NCBI GenBank assembly: GCA_007644065.1
Contig: VJWN01000002.1
Span: 2,133,831 to 2,197,830, forward strand
DNA: 64,000 nucleotides
Direction of reading: 5' to 3'
Origin: Margaritispora aquatica
Lineage: Eukaryota; Ascomycota; Leotiomycetes; Helotiales; Discinellaceae
This document shows, piece by piece, positions 48,481 through 61,188 of the stretch. The number at the start of each line of letters is the position of its first letter. Positions within the stretch are counted from its first letter, which is position 1. Under the pieces are notes generated by a model. It was given only the letters and a program-made list of their open reading frames with translations. It ran no database searches and was not told the DNA's origin. The translations under genes were made by a program, and so were the position numbers.

Positions 48481-49483
48481 TTAGTCTGTGGCAAACATGA
48501 AATAAAGACCATGACTTTTATCTTTTGGATAGCCATTGCAATATGGGCTAAATTGCTGAGATGGGTGAGTTTCTCCCCTGTTTTTAGATATGAATGCTTC
48601 ATAGAAAGCTATATTCTTTGGGGACAGTTCCCTTCTCTCCTATCTAATCCCGGTTCGGTATGAAGATTGGAAGATTTATCTCGAGTTCTCTATCACCCTG
48701 ACACTCTACATATTTTAGATGGCATCATCTCATTTTAGCATATTGCCCGCAACCATTCATCCAGTCATTGAAACTTTATTGTCCAACTCTTTCAAAGTCA
48801 GTCAAGAATGCCAATTACACGAAATAAAAGGATGAACAGCCGGCTGTAAATCATCTTTAGGCTCCACCACCAAGGGATCACAATACCCAAGAACCAAGTA
48901 GTAGCTATGAGCGAAAGGGAGAGGCTAGTGACCAGGGTATATGTGTCAATCGTCTGTTGGATTGAAGATCTGGTTTTGGCTTGTAGTCGGGATTCTAATG
49001 CATGAGACCTTTCAGTGGCACGCGAGGATGATTGAACATAACAACTACAGTGGGAAGTCCTATATCTCAGGTCCCCTATCTCATTCTTCTGATGAGATCC
49101 ATTTATCTTGTAGAGTTTTGCTCGGGTGTATGCTGTGGATAATATGAGGATAGTGCAGATGTCCGCTTTTCGAGATGGTGGTGGTGTTCTAATTTTCGTA
49201 ATTTTCGATTATTCACGATTTATCATGTAATGATATGTTGGTCGGTGCCACTTCCTTTTCACATACTTTCTCTTGATGATTAAGGGGTTGATTGTAGTGG
49301 AATAATACTTGTAATCCCATGTAGTTTGAAATCGTGGTCTTTACTCGAATCCAGTGAATACTTGGTTTTTTTTCTTGTAGGGATGCAAATGTCACTTCAC
49401 AAGTGGACTGTCAGTAAGGAGCTTAATGCATCCACACAGGCTTGATACTTTTCAGGTTCTATCCGATGTGCTTGTCCATATCG
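48481..49483. other. Intergenic between convergent genes
   Basis: This is the 3' flanks of the Vps38-like and GH28 genes. No supported gene or RNA is seen. Confidence 0.6.
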
Positions 49484-50967
49484 CTAACATCCACTTCCAG
49501 ACAACCCCCTCACACTCCCCTTCACGGAGCCAGAACAGGTCCCCGTCAAATTCTTCCCACCCTGCAGATCGATATTCTTAAATAGAATATTCGAGCACGG
49601 ATACACCTTGCTACATTGCAAACTCGCTCCATTGGACGAGCTAACAGTCCCGGTGAAGTTCTCAAACACCACATTCGACACCTCAATCAAACTCGTGCCC
49701 TTCGTGTCCGTACCGTTATTTCCATTGTCCTGATATATCATCGGCCCCACGCTTGTGCCCCCAACCTCGAAATTCGACAGCACGATGTTCCTCAACGTGC
49801 CCCAGCCGCCGCCGCGAGGGAGGCCGCCATTCTCGTAGTATCCGTTTGCGGCTGGGTTTTGGGCCGTGAGGACCCCGACCCAGGTCTTGATGTAGGCGGA
49901 GTAGCGGATGTAGCCGTTGGCTTTTACGAGCTATTTCGGTCGATCTGGTTAGCGAGTGTAGAGCGTGCGGTAGAGTGGGACAAGAGGCTTACCTTGACTT
50001 TGTCAATTATGATGTCGGACATGCTTGAGTCCTGGAGATACTGCCCCGTGCTGCCGATGGCGATGCCGTTCCCACCGTTGCAGGTTACGTTGTGGATGTA
50101 GATGTTATACGAGCCGGACTTCAAGGCAATACAGTCATCGCCGCCTTGGTAGACGAAATTGGTCAAGCGAATGTTCGTCGAGTCCTGGGTGTCTTGCACA
50201 ATCATCAGTACAACTTCGTTTGAAGATTTCCAAAACACATACCAAATCCATCCGTATTCTGAACCCAATTAGTGCCATACGGCGCTTTCGTAGCGGTGTT
50301 GTTGATGAATATATCATTGATGTCCATATTCGTTCCATTCATGATATTCAGCGACCAAAGCGGCGAATTGATGATGGTGAAATGGCTGAGGACAACATCG
50401 CTCACGTTCCAGAAGACCATGGGCATGGGGCGACCGGGCTGCGTGAGAAGTTTCTCGGCGTTATACCAGGCATTACCATTACCGTTCACGCCTCCGGTGT
50501 TGTGGCCGTTGATGCGGATCTTGTCGCCTGTAATAACAAAGCCAGCTTGGTGGTTTTGGTACGCTATTGGGTACCCGTTTGCACGCCAGTAGGTGAGATT
50601 GTCTGAGAGCTATCATTTGAATTAGATTTTTGAATAGCAAAGGAGTATTGATGAGAGTGCGGACCGTGAACTGACCCCTCCATTCTATTGTCGCGTCGTT
50701 GAGAATTGGATTCATCCTTTCGGCGATCCAATAATTTTGGTCTTCAGGAAAGACAATTGTACCTCCATTTCCACAGTCCTTGAATGCCTTGGCGATATTT
50801 GGAACGTCATTGGTTTGGTTTGAGTGTGCGTAGACAGTACATTGTGGGCGGCCATTCGACTCTGAATATACGACTTGGCCTCGTCCCCTCCTAATGCGAA
50901 CAGTTGAGCAAGCAGCATACCCAATCTGTGCAACCAACAGCAAGACTGTAACGACAGAGGGTAACAT
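49484..50967 (-). CDS. Secreted GH28 exo-polygalacturonase-like enzyme
   Basis: Hydrolyses pectic galacturonan outside the cell, probably from chain ends. Four exons: 50665-50967, 50243-50609, 49993-50192 and 49484-49930, giving 438 residues. A signal peptide opens the protein (MLPSVVTVLLLVAQIGYA). GH28 motifs run in order: NTDGFD (about residues 219-224), GGDDCIALKSGS (catalytic Asp pair about 242-243), GGNGIAIGS (about 263-271) and RYSAYIKTW (Lys about 305). Asn265 stands where endo-enzymes have His in GHG; exo-acting fungal members of the PGXB/PGXC kind carry this change as I recall, so exo activity is likely. The first intron uses a GTCCGC donor, off consensus but the only one keeping phase. 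The C-terminus ends in Cys. Confidence 0.92.
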
Positions 50968-52356
50968 CGTGACTACTCAACAGTTCTGTGACTTATTTCA
51001 CATGTCCTTTAGCACCACTCAGCAAATATATACTTTTGAGCTACTACAAACCCGCTTGCCCGGATCGTTTCGACGATACGTCCCAGGACCGAGATGCGGA
51101 GGAATTCCTCTCCACGCAGGATAGATTTTCCTCCTCCCCCGCTCCAGTTTCTCCAGCTTCTGCGGTTTCTGCAGTAATGCACAAGCATTGTTGCGTAATA
51201 CCGTGGGCATCAAGGCTTGCAGTCTCTCTTCCGGTGGATCGGCAGGCGGTTTTTAAGCGAGACTAAAATCGGTATAGCATGGAGCGAGCAGAGAAGCTGT
51301 AAAATTGTCGAGATAGAAGCCAGAAGTCATAATGAAAAGCTTTGAGGGAGGAAGGCTAATTGATGGAATTAGACTTCTTCCAATCGGCCGGAATTCTAGG
51401 ATAAAATGTACCACCATTGATGGCACGCCAAGGCTTGAGAGCATTTCGGATGTGGGCTTCCATTTAGAAATATATTCCATAGATTTAGTAAGAAAATTAT
51501 ATCTATGATGTCAGAGTAATTCACTCAAGTTTATATGTATCTGATCAAGCAATAATCTGGTGGTCGTAAGTATAAGCTACATATAGAATACAACGCCTGC
51601 CTTCATGATCTTCTCAATTGATAGAATGCCCACGAAAAACGAACCTGCTAACTTCTCAGACCAATGTTCTTTCAAATGATTAACTCCCTGGTTAAACATA
51701 CATGGTTTTAGAATAAGTCCCCTAGGTCATATATATCGGAATTGAAGATGAAGATAGAAGTGATGTCTTTAGTGGGGAAAACCAAGGCATCTTCTAGTCT
51801 TTCGGCATTGGCAGGCATAGATAACTAGAACAATGCATGTCTCTGAGTGGGAGTAAATACCTGCGATTCCTTTCAATAAGTGGTCACTGGGATGAAAGTA
51901 TTGAAAAAGTCGCCCGATTTCCAGGCCATAGAAGACTTTCAAGCGGATGAGTTTCCTGACACAGGAACCAAAACATCGAATTATCAGCAGAAACACGACG
52001 ATAATGCGTCTCAAGCGTCACCGCAACAATGCAGGTGTTATTTATCCTTTTCTGTGGGCTTTAATTTGCTAGGTAATGATAGATAGCTAGCTAACCAAAG
52101 TGGAATTGTGATCTTTGGAGTCAAAAAGACGTGGATTCAATTGTAGTAGAATAACAGAAGATAATTATCTTCTAATCTCTAAAGTAGATATTTTACAGAA
52201 GTGACAAGACATTAGTTAAGTTGAATCGTATCCTACTAACCTACACGCGGCTCTTTCAACCTACCCAGTTCCCTAGATCATACATACATACATACATACA
52301 TACACATACAATTCATACAAACACAAACAGATCCGCACATACTCAGCTTCACTGGC
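50968..52356. other. Intergenic, GH28 promoter side
   Basis: No supported gene. TATATAC at about 51027 may serve the GH28 gene on the other strand. A CATA microsatellite lies at 52279. Confidence 0.55.
52279..52310. repeat. (CATA)n microsatellite
   Basis: About seven CATA units in tandem, just 3' of the Ala/Ser-repeat membrane protein gene. Confidence 0.9.
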
Positions 52357-54452
52357 TTAGAAAGCAGTTCCAATATCACTTATCTCACCCAAGCTCTTAC
52401 TCCTCCTCCGTCTCTGCATCAAACTCTCTCTCCCCGACGTCCCATCTCCTCTCGAACCAAAATACGACGACCTCCTCCCCTTCCCCTTCTCCGTCACCCT
52501 CTCCATGCCGCTAATCTCGCCATCCATATTCGGGAACGGACTCACGCTCCTAAAGCTCTCCTCCAACCACGTCGTGAACTTCGGTGGCCGATCCGGATGC
52601 TCCGGATCGTACGTGAGGGTGTTCTTCCGCACCATCGTCGGCCTCCTCTCACTTTCTCTATCCCTGTCACCGTAAAAACTTGCGCTATCTCGTTCCTCTG
52701 GGATTGTCTCCCTAGCAGCCCACGTACGGCGCCCGTCTTGACTCGGGCTACCCCCGAACGCGAAGTCCATCTCGCCCCGCGATGAGACTATACGCGCATT
52801 AGGCGCCCACGTCCGCCTCTCTCTGTCATCCCCACGCTGCCCATTGCCGCCTGCACTCAACAGCTGCGCGCTGCCGGGCTGACTTGTAGGATTCAGCAAG
52901 GTCGCACTCCCGCTTAACATTCCTGTTCCCGCCGTCCCGCCCGTGATCTGTGCTGTCTCCATCGTATCCGGCCTCCTCATGGTACTGTTCATTCCCCTTT
53001 CTCCACTCCGGTCCCTAGTAATGCTCCTCTCCCTGCTCCCCGCCGCGCTACCCCTAGACATCCACTTGCTCCGCCCGACAGGCATGGGGAACGCACTCAA
53101 ACTCGGGCCTAAGCTCTCATCGCTCTCGTGCCTGATGCGATGGATCTTTTCCTTCAGCTCGGATTGCTTGCGCTCGCGGCGGCGCCTTCGGCACCGCGAG
53201 ATTAGGTAGTAGATCAGGATGGAGATGAGCGAGGAGCCCAGAACTGAGAATGTGATGGTGAGTGCGAGGATTGTAGTGTTCATTGCTGCTACTCGTGTGG
53301 CGGACGCGGATTGTTGCGCTGCTTCGACGGAGGCCTGCGCCGATTGAATGGCGAGGGAGGCTGTTGCTGTGGCGGGTGTCAGTCTGGACATTAATTTGGG
53401 AAGTAGGATAGGGAATGAAAGGGCATGAGGATGTAAATGAAGATGAATACCTCGTGCTTGACTTGCTGCATCATTGGCACTCAATGCTACTGCACTCGCG
53501 CTCGCCACCGCTCGATTTGCTGAAATTTGCACCGACGTGAGGGCATTGTTGGCTGAGAGTATCGAAACACTCGCCTAGAAGCACCAAATAAGTCTCTCAC
53601 AATCGTAACCAAAGACACCACAGTCCGAGAAGAGAAAACTCACACTCGATTGTGCCGACGCAATCGCCCGACTCGCACTTGATTGTGCGGAGGAAAGCCC
53701 CGCTGCTATCGCTAGACTGGCACTCGAGCTTGCGGAAGCAATGGCAGAGGCAACACTACTACTCGCGGCCGACTGAGCAGACGCTATCGCTACGCTTGCT
53801 GAGGAGGACACTGAGATAGACACGGATATGATGGCGCGACCGGATACCGATGCCGTGCTGCGAGAGTTCTATTAGCTGGTGTAGATTGAAGCACATTTTC
53901 ATTTCCATTTTCTTGAACACGTGTTGTAGAAGTGTGTTTATACGGACAGAGATGAGAATTGAAAACAAACCTCAAGGCAATAGCAGCAGATGATTGGGCA
54001 CTCGCAAATGCACTCTCGGCATTTAGCAGCGCAGCCTGCAGTGAAGCAATACGAACCTCACACGTGGACGACACGGATGCCACTTCACTTGCAAGCGACG
54101 AGCTGACAGCCGTACAATCTGGAAGCACCGCGACAATCTGCCTGCCTCGGTATCGAGGGGCTGGTGTTATAAGACTCGTTGGAGGAGATGTAGATGTGGA
54201 AGTGGAAGTGATGGCTTCAACCTGTTCCTGTCCTCGTCCTCGCTGCCTATTGCGCTCTCGTTCTCTCTCCTTCCGCTGTGGTAGATTGGCAAGCCATTCG
54301 CGGTGCTCGATGATGAGGGTATTGGTCTTCGTGACCACGTTGCCGATCGCCTCGTGTGGAAGTAGGACAGCTGGTCCATTGGCCTGGACTGGAGAATTGG
54401 AACTCGACCCATCTTGATCTTGGATGGCGTTGGCGTCCACCATCAACGACAT
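52357..54452 (-). CDS. Ala/Ser-repeat single-pass membrane protein
   Basis: Function unknown. Four exons, 53971-54452, 53644-53857, 53451-53574 and 52357-53366, give 609 residues with every junction in phase. After a hydrophilic N-terminus (REWLANLPQRKERERERNRQ), residues ~130-300 are low-complexity Ala/Ser with a recurring ASAQSA or SAQSS motif (SVAIASAQSAASSSVASAIA, LAIAAGLSSAQSSASRAIAS). A single membrane span follows (ILALTITFSVLGSSLISILI, about 305-328) with a RCRRRRRERK stop-transfer. The ~280-residue tail is basic and Ser/Arg/Gly-rich, probably cytoplasmic. The layout recalls Mid2/Wsc-type wall sensors, but there is no cysteine domain and no signal peptide at the chosen ATG (54452). 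A missing 5' exon is possible. Confidence 0.7.
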
Positions 54453-55317
54453 TAATATGTGCCTCAATTTCTCCTTAAGCTATCGTTACATAAACCAGCG
54501 TAACCTTCTTGTATCCAAACATCGAGCGTCAACGCTGAAAAGATGATGCTCAACTCTAAGAAACTGTTCTCAACTCAAATGAAATGAAAATGGCAGCAAT
54601 ATTGTACGAAGAATAGAAAATAATAGGCCGACCAGCGGTGATGTCCAGATGCATCAAGGACAAAGAGAATCGAGAGAAGGAAGATCAGAAGCTTGTCTCA
54701 CTGGAGAAAAAAGTCACTTGGTAACCAACACCAACACCAACGCCATCACACAGACCTCGAGAGTCCAAGAACTCATGGAACCTTGTCCCCATCGTGTGAG
54801 CCTCAAAGTTCAAGATGCCGAACTTCTCCAACCCATGCTGCTCCACGCCTCTCATGCCCACATGAACGAGGCACTCAAGTTCTTACCGTACCAAGTCATC
54901 TCAAACCTCACCCCATCATTGCCAAAACACGACGATAAATGCTGCACGGAGACCTTTTAAGGTTGGCATCCCTGAAGCAAAACGCTCAGATCCACACTTG
55001 TGGTGCCGAGTTGTTAGATGTTTGACCTTGTGAAACACCTGTGATGCAAGCCCTGCAGAAATTCCGCGACGCTTCGACTTTGTTACCCCAAGACTTTTTC
55101 AGAGAAGAAAGTTTCGCAAACTCGTCGTCGCAATTGGTGGAACGTATGCGTCAGTCTTATAAGTTCGATGACGCGGTATCCCTGACGTGGGAAAAATAAT
55201 GGTGTATCATTGGACTAGCTGAAAGGGAAGAAAGTATAAGCATCTCAACGCGAAGCAATCAATCAATCAAAAACTCGCTCCACTACTAGTATAGTATCAT
55301 CAATCGTAAGTATTCTA
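54453..55317. other. Intergenic
   Basis: A 103-codon ATG frame at 54649-54960 (+) has no motif. The region is flanked by the 5' end of the Ala/Ser gene and the 3' end of the GRDP-like gene. Confidence 0.5.
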
Positions 55318-57852
55318 TCATCCACCACCTCCTCCACATCCACCACCACCGCAACCGCCACCTGTAATCATGATCAGTCTTGTTGCAGAAATGAAGAGGA
55401 TGAAGACTTACCACCACCACAACCACCACCACTTCCTGCCGAAGCACCACAACCTCCACCGTTGCCACATCCGCCTGGACCACCGCTGAAATTTGTTAGT
55501 AAATGCCACGGATTCGAAGGAGAATGGAAACTTACCATCCACCAGCAGCCAAGCCTCCTGAGCAGGTTCCCGCAGCACATGCGCCCGCCATACCGGCTCC
55601 TTGATTTATCATGCAAGGATCTCCAGCATAGTAATAACCACCCATCATTGGGTATGCCATATAAGGTCCGTACATCATGTATGGGTATCCCCACCCACCG
55701 TACAGATATTGGTCACGAACAGGTACGGGACGACCTTTAGCAGCAGCTCTCTTACAAGCCTTCTTATAAGCATCATCAAGCTCAACCTCGCGTCTGGCAC
55801 GCAAGTTAAGATAGACCCGCTCGCGTATAGAGGTGTCACTGATCCTGACAGCATTATGTGAAGAGATATGTGCTGAATTGTCTGGTGGACAAAGTTTTGC
55901 GGCACCAGAATCGTAGAAGGTGTTGTGTGCTTTCTCTTGTTTAGAAGTACCAAAGACCTTGCTGACGGAGGATACATAGTTGGCGCGGATTGCTGGAAAG
56001 GTTAGTTTAGGGTCTATCCAAAAATTATCAAGCTTGCTCACCTTCACAATACCAACAAGTACACTCGCTGTACACCTCGTTGAACATTTTCTCATAAGTC
56101 TTACTTGTCCACTCAAACCCGGTTGACAATGCGTCCTCATCAATCTTATCATCATGGTCGATGAATTTCTTGCAGTGCACAAAGGTGTAGTCGAAGTATG
56201 ATTTGGTCGTCAGTTGATGAGTGTGCCATCCGAGATCAACGTCCAGGGTTGGCACAGCCGTGTGCAACGAATAGGCTTGCATAATTTGGACGAAGCGCGA
56301 GTACTTAACCAGCAATCTTTGCATTGTGTCTCTTGCAGCAGGGCTGTGGAGCCAATCAAGCTTATACATCTTTTCGACAAAGACAGATTGACGGATGACT
56401 GCTCCACCTAGCTCAAGCGCAAAGACCGAAGAATTGTCCCAGTATCTAGACATCATTTTCCGGATTGCAAGACGTTCTAGCCTCCCAAGCGATCCGCTAG
56501 CCAAACCTGACAGACTATTAACTCTTCGAATTAGTGCATGATCGAGGATAGCTCGTTCAATCAGACTTCTAACGTCAGTCATGGCCGGTTTCGTGCCGTT
56601 AATCAGCTCTAAGACCTTAACTCTGAGCTCTTGCGCTATCAGGCGATTCGGAAATGTGTTTGGGTGTGACAGCCATTGGTGCGCTGTCGGAGGATGAGGA
56701 GTACCTGTATTGGGCGCGAGAATAGTGCCACCGAGTGGCCAGTCTCGCATAATGAGATTCTCCGTGTCTTTTTTGAATTTTGCAACACAGATTAGATCGT
56801 GGTTAAGCTCAAGAGCACATTTATGACAAGTGTATTGCATGTCACGATCTCCATAGCCTGTGCCAGTCATTTCCGAAATCCTACAAAGGTTAGAAAGGCT
56901 TAAAATAGCATGAAGGCACTTACTCTTTTGGCGAGGTTTTCTCATTTTGACAACATGTTGTCCAAGGAATATTTAATTCCTGCGAGCATTTTGGACATGC
57001 AAGTTTTTTGGTCAACGAGTCATCTTCATTTTTCCAATCATGCCCGGTCTTGCCTAGGAAATTCTTCTGTGCTTGCTCTGGAACAGTATAATTGAAGCTG
57101 GTATCGATGGCAGAATTGACTGTTTGCCAAGGCATCCCAGTCATCCAGAAATTCTTCAGTCCGAAACGCATGCAATCCTCGAGATAGGCCCGAGGATTGA
57201 GCATGAAAGAGTGCCACACCATCAGAACATCTATTTGCATTAGCAAGGAAATTTGCTCTCGGAGTCATAACATACCAATAGGAGGCAGCATCTCAGGTGT
57301 CCACGTTTGAACACGGCCGATTTGAGTGAATTGAGCAAATGGTTTGCATGTTGCTATCATTTCTTTGCCCTCCAATCTTCTGCTTTCTTCCATGTTGCAA
57401 ACGATTTCCAACCACCAAGCCTCGAATCTTTCCACGGCTCTGGCAATATACAATGTCCACCTCTTCTCTCTCATTTTCGCCAGAGTCTCATCTCTGTTCT
57501 CAAGCATTTCGCACTTGGCATCCCAAAGGTTGAACATGCCATCAGTGTAGCCTATGTCTTCCTTCAGGATATGAAATGCTGAGATTAGCTTGAGATGTGC
57601 CAAGCAATGATCAGCTGTTGGAAAGGAAGTATTGTTGGCAAGACTCAAGGAGCTGAAGGCAGCATTGAGTTCCTCTGGAGTCGGTCCCACTGGACCTTGA
57701 GCAGTTGAGTCTTGGACCTCATAAGTTGGAGGTGCATCGTGGGTATCAGATTCGATAGGTGTAGCTATAACAGCTGCCTTTTTCTCGGAGGGATAGAGCT
57801 CTGGTCCCACCTTGGAGCCCTTGCGTGAAGACAGCTTCTCGAGGAGAGACAT
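55318..57852 (-). CDS. GRDP/DUF1399-type protein with Cys-Gly-rich tail
   Basis: The family (glycine-rich domain-containing proteins of plants and fungi) has no firm molecular function. Six exons: 57276-57852, 56924-57230, 56042-56880, 55536-55992, 55412-55485 and 55318-55361, giving 765 residues with all phases matching. Residues 1-75 are disordered. The conserved part has HCLAHLKLISAFHILKEDIG, PPIDVLMVWHSFMLNPRAYL, ACPKCSQEL with CC, YTCHKCALEL, LVKYSRFVQIM, TLDVDLGWHTHQLTTKSYFD and ECTCWYCE, so several Cys pairs could bind metal. The end is a YGGWGYPYMMYGPYMAY segment and a Gly-Cys tail (GGPGGCGNGGGCGASAGSGG) built from the last three exons, two of them 74 and 44 nt. Confidence 0.88.
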
Positions 57853-60004
57853 GTTTGAAGGGGTTCGATAAATATAACAGTAGGCAATAAATAATGAGGA
57901 GTGTTTGGTATTAGGCCTCAGCCGACAACCGTACAGAAGCTGGGTGAATAACTCGCTAGAGTGAGGAGATGTATAGATGAATAGCTGTGTGATTGTGTGA
58001 TTGTGTGAATGGATGGTGAATGGATGGATGAATGGAAGTGGGATATGTTTCTCAAGATATACTCCTTGGGAGGAGGAAGAACAGATGAGAGTTTGTCTTG
58101 ATGATCTGGGAGAGGAAGCAGGAGACCTGAGGTGTGTGTGCTCTCACCTCATAAGCAGGTGGAAAATAGTAGGTAGTGCAGGTCGAATAATGATAGTGGA
58201 ACTCCACTAAACCGATCTGAAGTCTTGGGAAGTTCTTGAATCGAAGTCGTAGAAGTCAAGTCTACTCCATGTCTCGTGGGGCTGAGCAAAGAACCTTACC
58301 CCGCTAAGAGCATAACGTGCAGAAAGTGGGTGGACGCTAGAATGCAGCTAGAAGGCGGGTGGAAGTGTGTCAAATGCTTCGATGGCTACAAAGCGCTGCA
58401 AAGGTCCAGTATTGATCAATGTTGTCCAATGATCAGTTTCACTAAAACGTCCTCCCTGCTGTGCCTTTCCCCAGCATTACCTGTCAGATGACACTAACCA
58501 CCCAATAAGCTCAATGCTAATGCCTCTTATTGCCTCAACCTCCAGATCGCCAGAGCTTATCTTGACAACCACCATTCATCAAGCCATCCTAAGACATCGA
58601 CATCCTCGCGTAGAAAAGGCTCTGTGTTGATCGGATGGTGATCTCGTGGTAATCAACCCGCAAACTCCAACTCCAACTAAGTAGTTGTTCAACCTCAAAG
58701 AAACCCTCCCTTCGCCATCTTGCTTGCGTCATGAAGAATCAGACATCCAAAGGCAGGGCTGGCTTAGAGTTTCTCTCACCGAATCGGTACTAAAGTATGG
58801 GGAAAAAGGCCGAGGGAAACCACATATGCAAGGCTCGAGGAGGCAGTGCTCTGAAGTCACCAACAACCAAAAACACAACAACGCGCATGTAACCAAGGCC
58901 ATTGGCCAATTCGACAAGAAGTGCAAAAAACAATCCGAGAAGGGAGAGTTCGTAATGCTTGCCATTCTCGTTGGGACTTTCCTCCGAGCCTTTCGAGATA
59001 GGAGTGTGTAGTATACAACTGTGCCGTATGAAATCTGAGAGTCATGCACACACGGTATCTGAGATGGCTGTGCTCGAGAGGAACTTTGATAGTCTTCATC
59101 CACTGGCTCGGATGATGAGCTAGATAATGGACTCCAGACATTCCTTGCCGCCTGGAGACAACATTGCAGCCTCCCCAACGACGACAACAGCAACGAAGGG
59201 CGAGCTTTGTTTCTGAGGGTTGAAACCTTGCCACTATCAACGTCGTACTGAGGAGGAGAAATTATGCAGGAAGGGGCAGTGTCAAACTATCGACTTCCTA
59301 TCCAGAGTTGACCGTCCGTTATTGTTTCAGAGATCTTCCATGTGGCAGCTAAGCAACAGAAACGATATCAGCGATGGTGGTGGATCCGAGAATGCAACCA
59401 CGTTGACCAAGACTGTGGATAAATGCAAACTTTGAGATAGGTGGATGTTCCGTCGTTGTGCAAGAGGGAACGACATGCACGTCCAAACGCGCCGCGGACT
59501 CCACCAATGCGAGTTTTGAGCACATCTCTACACGTCGCAACCTCACGACAACAACAATCCCAATAGCTCAAGTTGACTGTCATCTACACTCAAACTTCAA
59601 ATTCTTTCCAAACCTTCATAGCGCCTTAGGGATTGGAATATGGAATCACGCAGCACATGCGGAATATGTGTCTACTGCGAGCTATGGTAGCTTGCTCCAT
59701 ATCTGAAAGGTCACAATTCCGTTCGAAACGCCCACAGAGGCTTGCAAGCTGTACGACTTTCTATCTGGTGCTTATATCATGCTTCGTTCAGATACGATTC
59801 TATTTACCGAGTTGCATTTCGAATAACGAGAGCCTCACCGAGCCTTCCCGACGAAGTATGGCACAATATACGTAGAATCTACGATGTTTTTCCGATATCT
59901 TGTGCCTCACCCATCGAATCCTCCGGAATTGTGAGCATCCGAAGAGTTTTACACTAGTAACAACTCAGAATGAGAGGATCATCGACCAACCCTATGAGAC
60001 TTGA
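57853..60004. other. Intergenic, no convincing gene
   Basis: Minus-strand frames at 58729-59240 overlap each other in different phases and show no motif. A plus-strand piece at about 59780-59957 (ASPSLPDEVWHNIRRIYDVF) looks protein-like and may belong to the fragment that follows. Confidence 0.45.
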
Positions 60005-60457
60005 TGGACAGAACTGAATTGGAGAGCTAGATTAAGCGTACCGCTTCGGATCAATTTCAACTATGCATTTAAGAAGTTGAAGGCATTCGCTTCTGTTGAT
60101 GATAGTCAGACATCATACGAAGCCAAGGCCAATCGATTTCTGTCGGCTTTGGAGCTCGCAAAATTGAGCCGAAGGGAATTGAACGGTGACGATGTACATG
60201 GTTTGGGGAAACGCCTGGTACGGCTGCGACTGAAAACTGATCTCAAAGGATGCACACAACAGCGTGCAAACAATCGCCCCTCATTCCAGGCGAAACGTCA
60301 TTCCTACTTCGACCAACAGTGGAGTTCATTTGATCAGGAGGACGACCTGCACGATGTCTGGAAACGGTCCCAGCTGTTTTCGTCGTACCACGATAAAATC
60401 ATCAACTATTACTACCCGAGAGCACAAAACTTTTTGGGCTTCTTGCTCTCCACATAA
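60005..60457 (+). pseudogene. Orphan coding-like fragment without a start
   Basis: A frame opens after a TGA at 60002 and runs 150 codons to 60457: ELNWRARLSVPLRINFNYAF, SYEAKANRFLSALELAKLSR, DVHGLGKRLVRLRL and NYYYPRAQNFLGFL. The composition is natural, but no ATG lies near its head and no acceptor is obvious. Together with the piece at 59780-59957 it may be the remnant of one gene, or internal exons of a gene I could not assemble. I recognise no domain. Confidence 0.3.
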
Positions 60458-61188
60458 CGGATTGAGTGGTTGGCTTCAGAGTCATTTTCCATTTTATTGT
60501 TCCTCCGAGTAAGTGGCATCAAACATCCAGAAGCCATACATATCAGACTTAACGGCTAAACATCCCGAGCACAGCACTCGATGCTCATTCGAGTTCTCGA
60601 GATTTCTTGGAATTTAGCTGCTCCAATCTCGTTTTTGAAGGATTGCGAGCTTTTTTCTAGAATCTAGATGTGAAATTACCCAAACAATATCCGATATTAC
60701 AACAACCAGCATTGCTATATATCATACTCTATTCCACAGAATAGCTAACCCAAATCAAAGACCACAGAAAACACACACACAACTATGTTTTGCTAGACAT
60801 GAAGCATAGCTATATAACTCACTATAGTATTTGAAGTAGTCGATAATCTTTGACTAGTGTTGTCTTTGCAAGAGATGAATTATGTCCATGATGTAGGGAC
60901 CTAGATAGACTTTATTTATGATACATATGTAACGAATTTTTAACTAATATTGCACCAAATAAAACAAGTAAAAGCATATTCCATGAACATCAGAAACAGC
61001 CGATCTGAATAAGAATTTCATCTCAAGATTCAGATCCAAAATACCTACCCTAGATCACTAAATGGCACGTGCTTTCCCGGCGCGTCATTCCCGCTGGCCA
61101 GAACATCTCACAATGTCTCCCCTGAAAGTGTTTTTCGAAATCATTCAATTCCGACATTCCTTCTCAACTTTTAAATGCAGCTGTCTTC
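60458..61188. other. Intergenic, AT-rich promoter region
   Basis: AT-rich sequence with no gene, leading into the Ted1-like gene. Confidence 0.6.

Noticed and set aside
58729..59240. 154- and 127-codon minus-strand frames
   Set aside because: They overlap in different phases, lack motifs, and the plus strand is open too.
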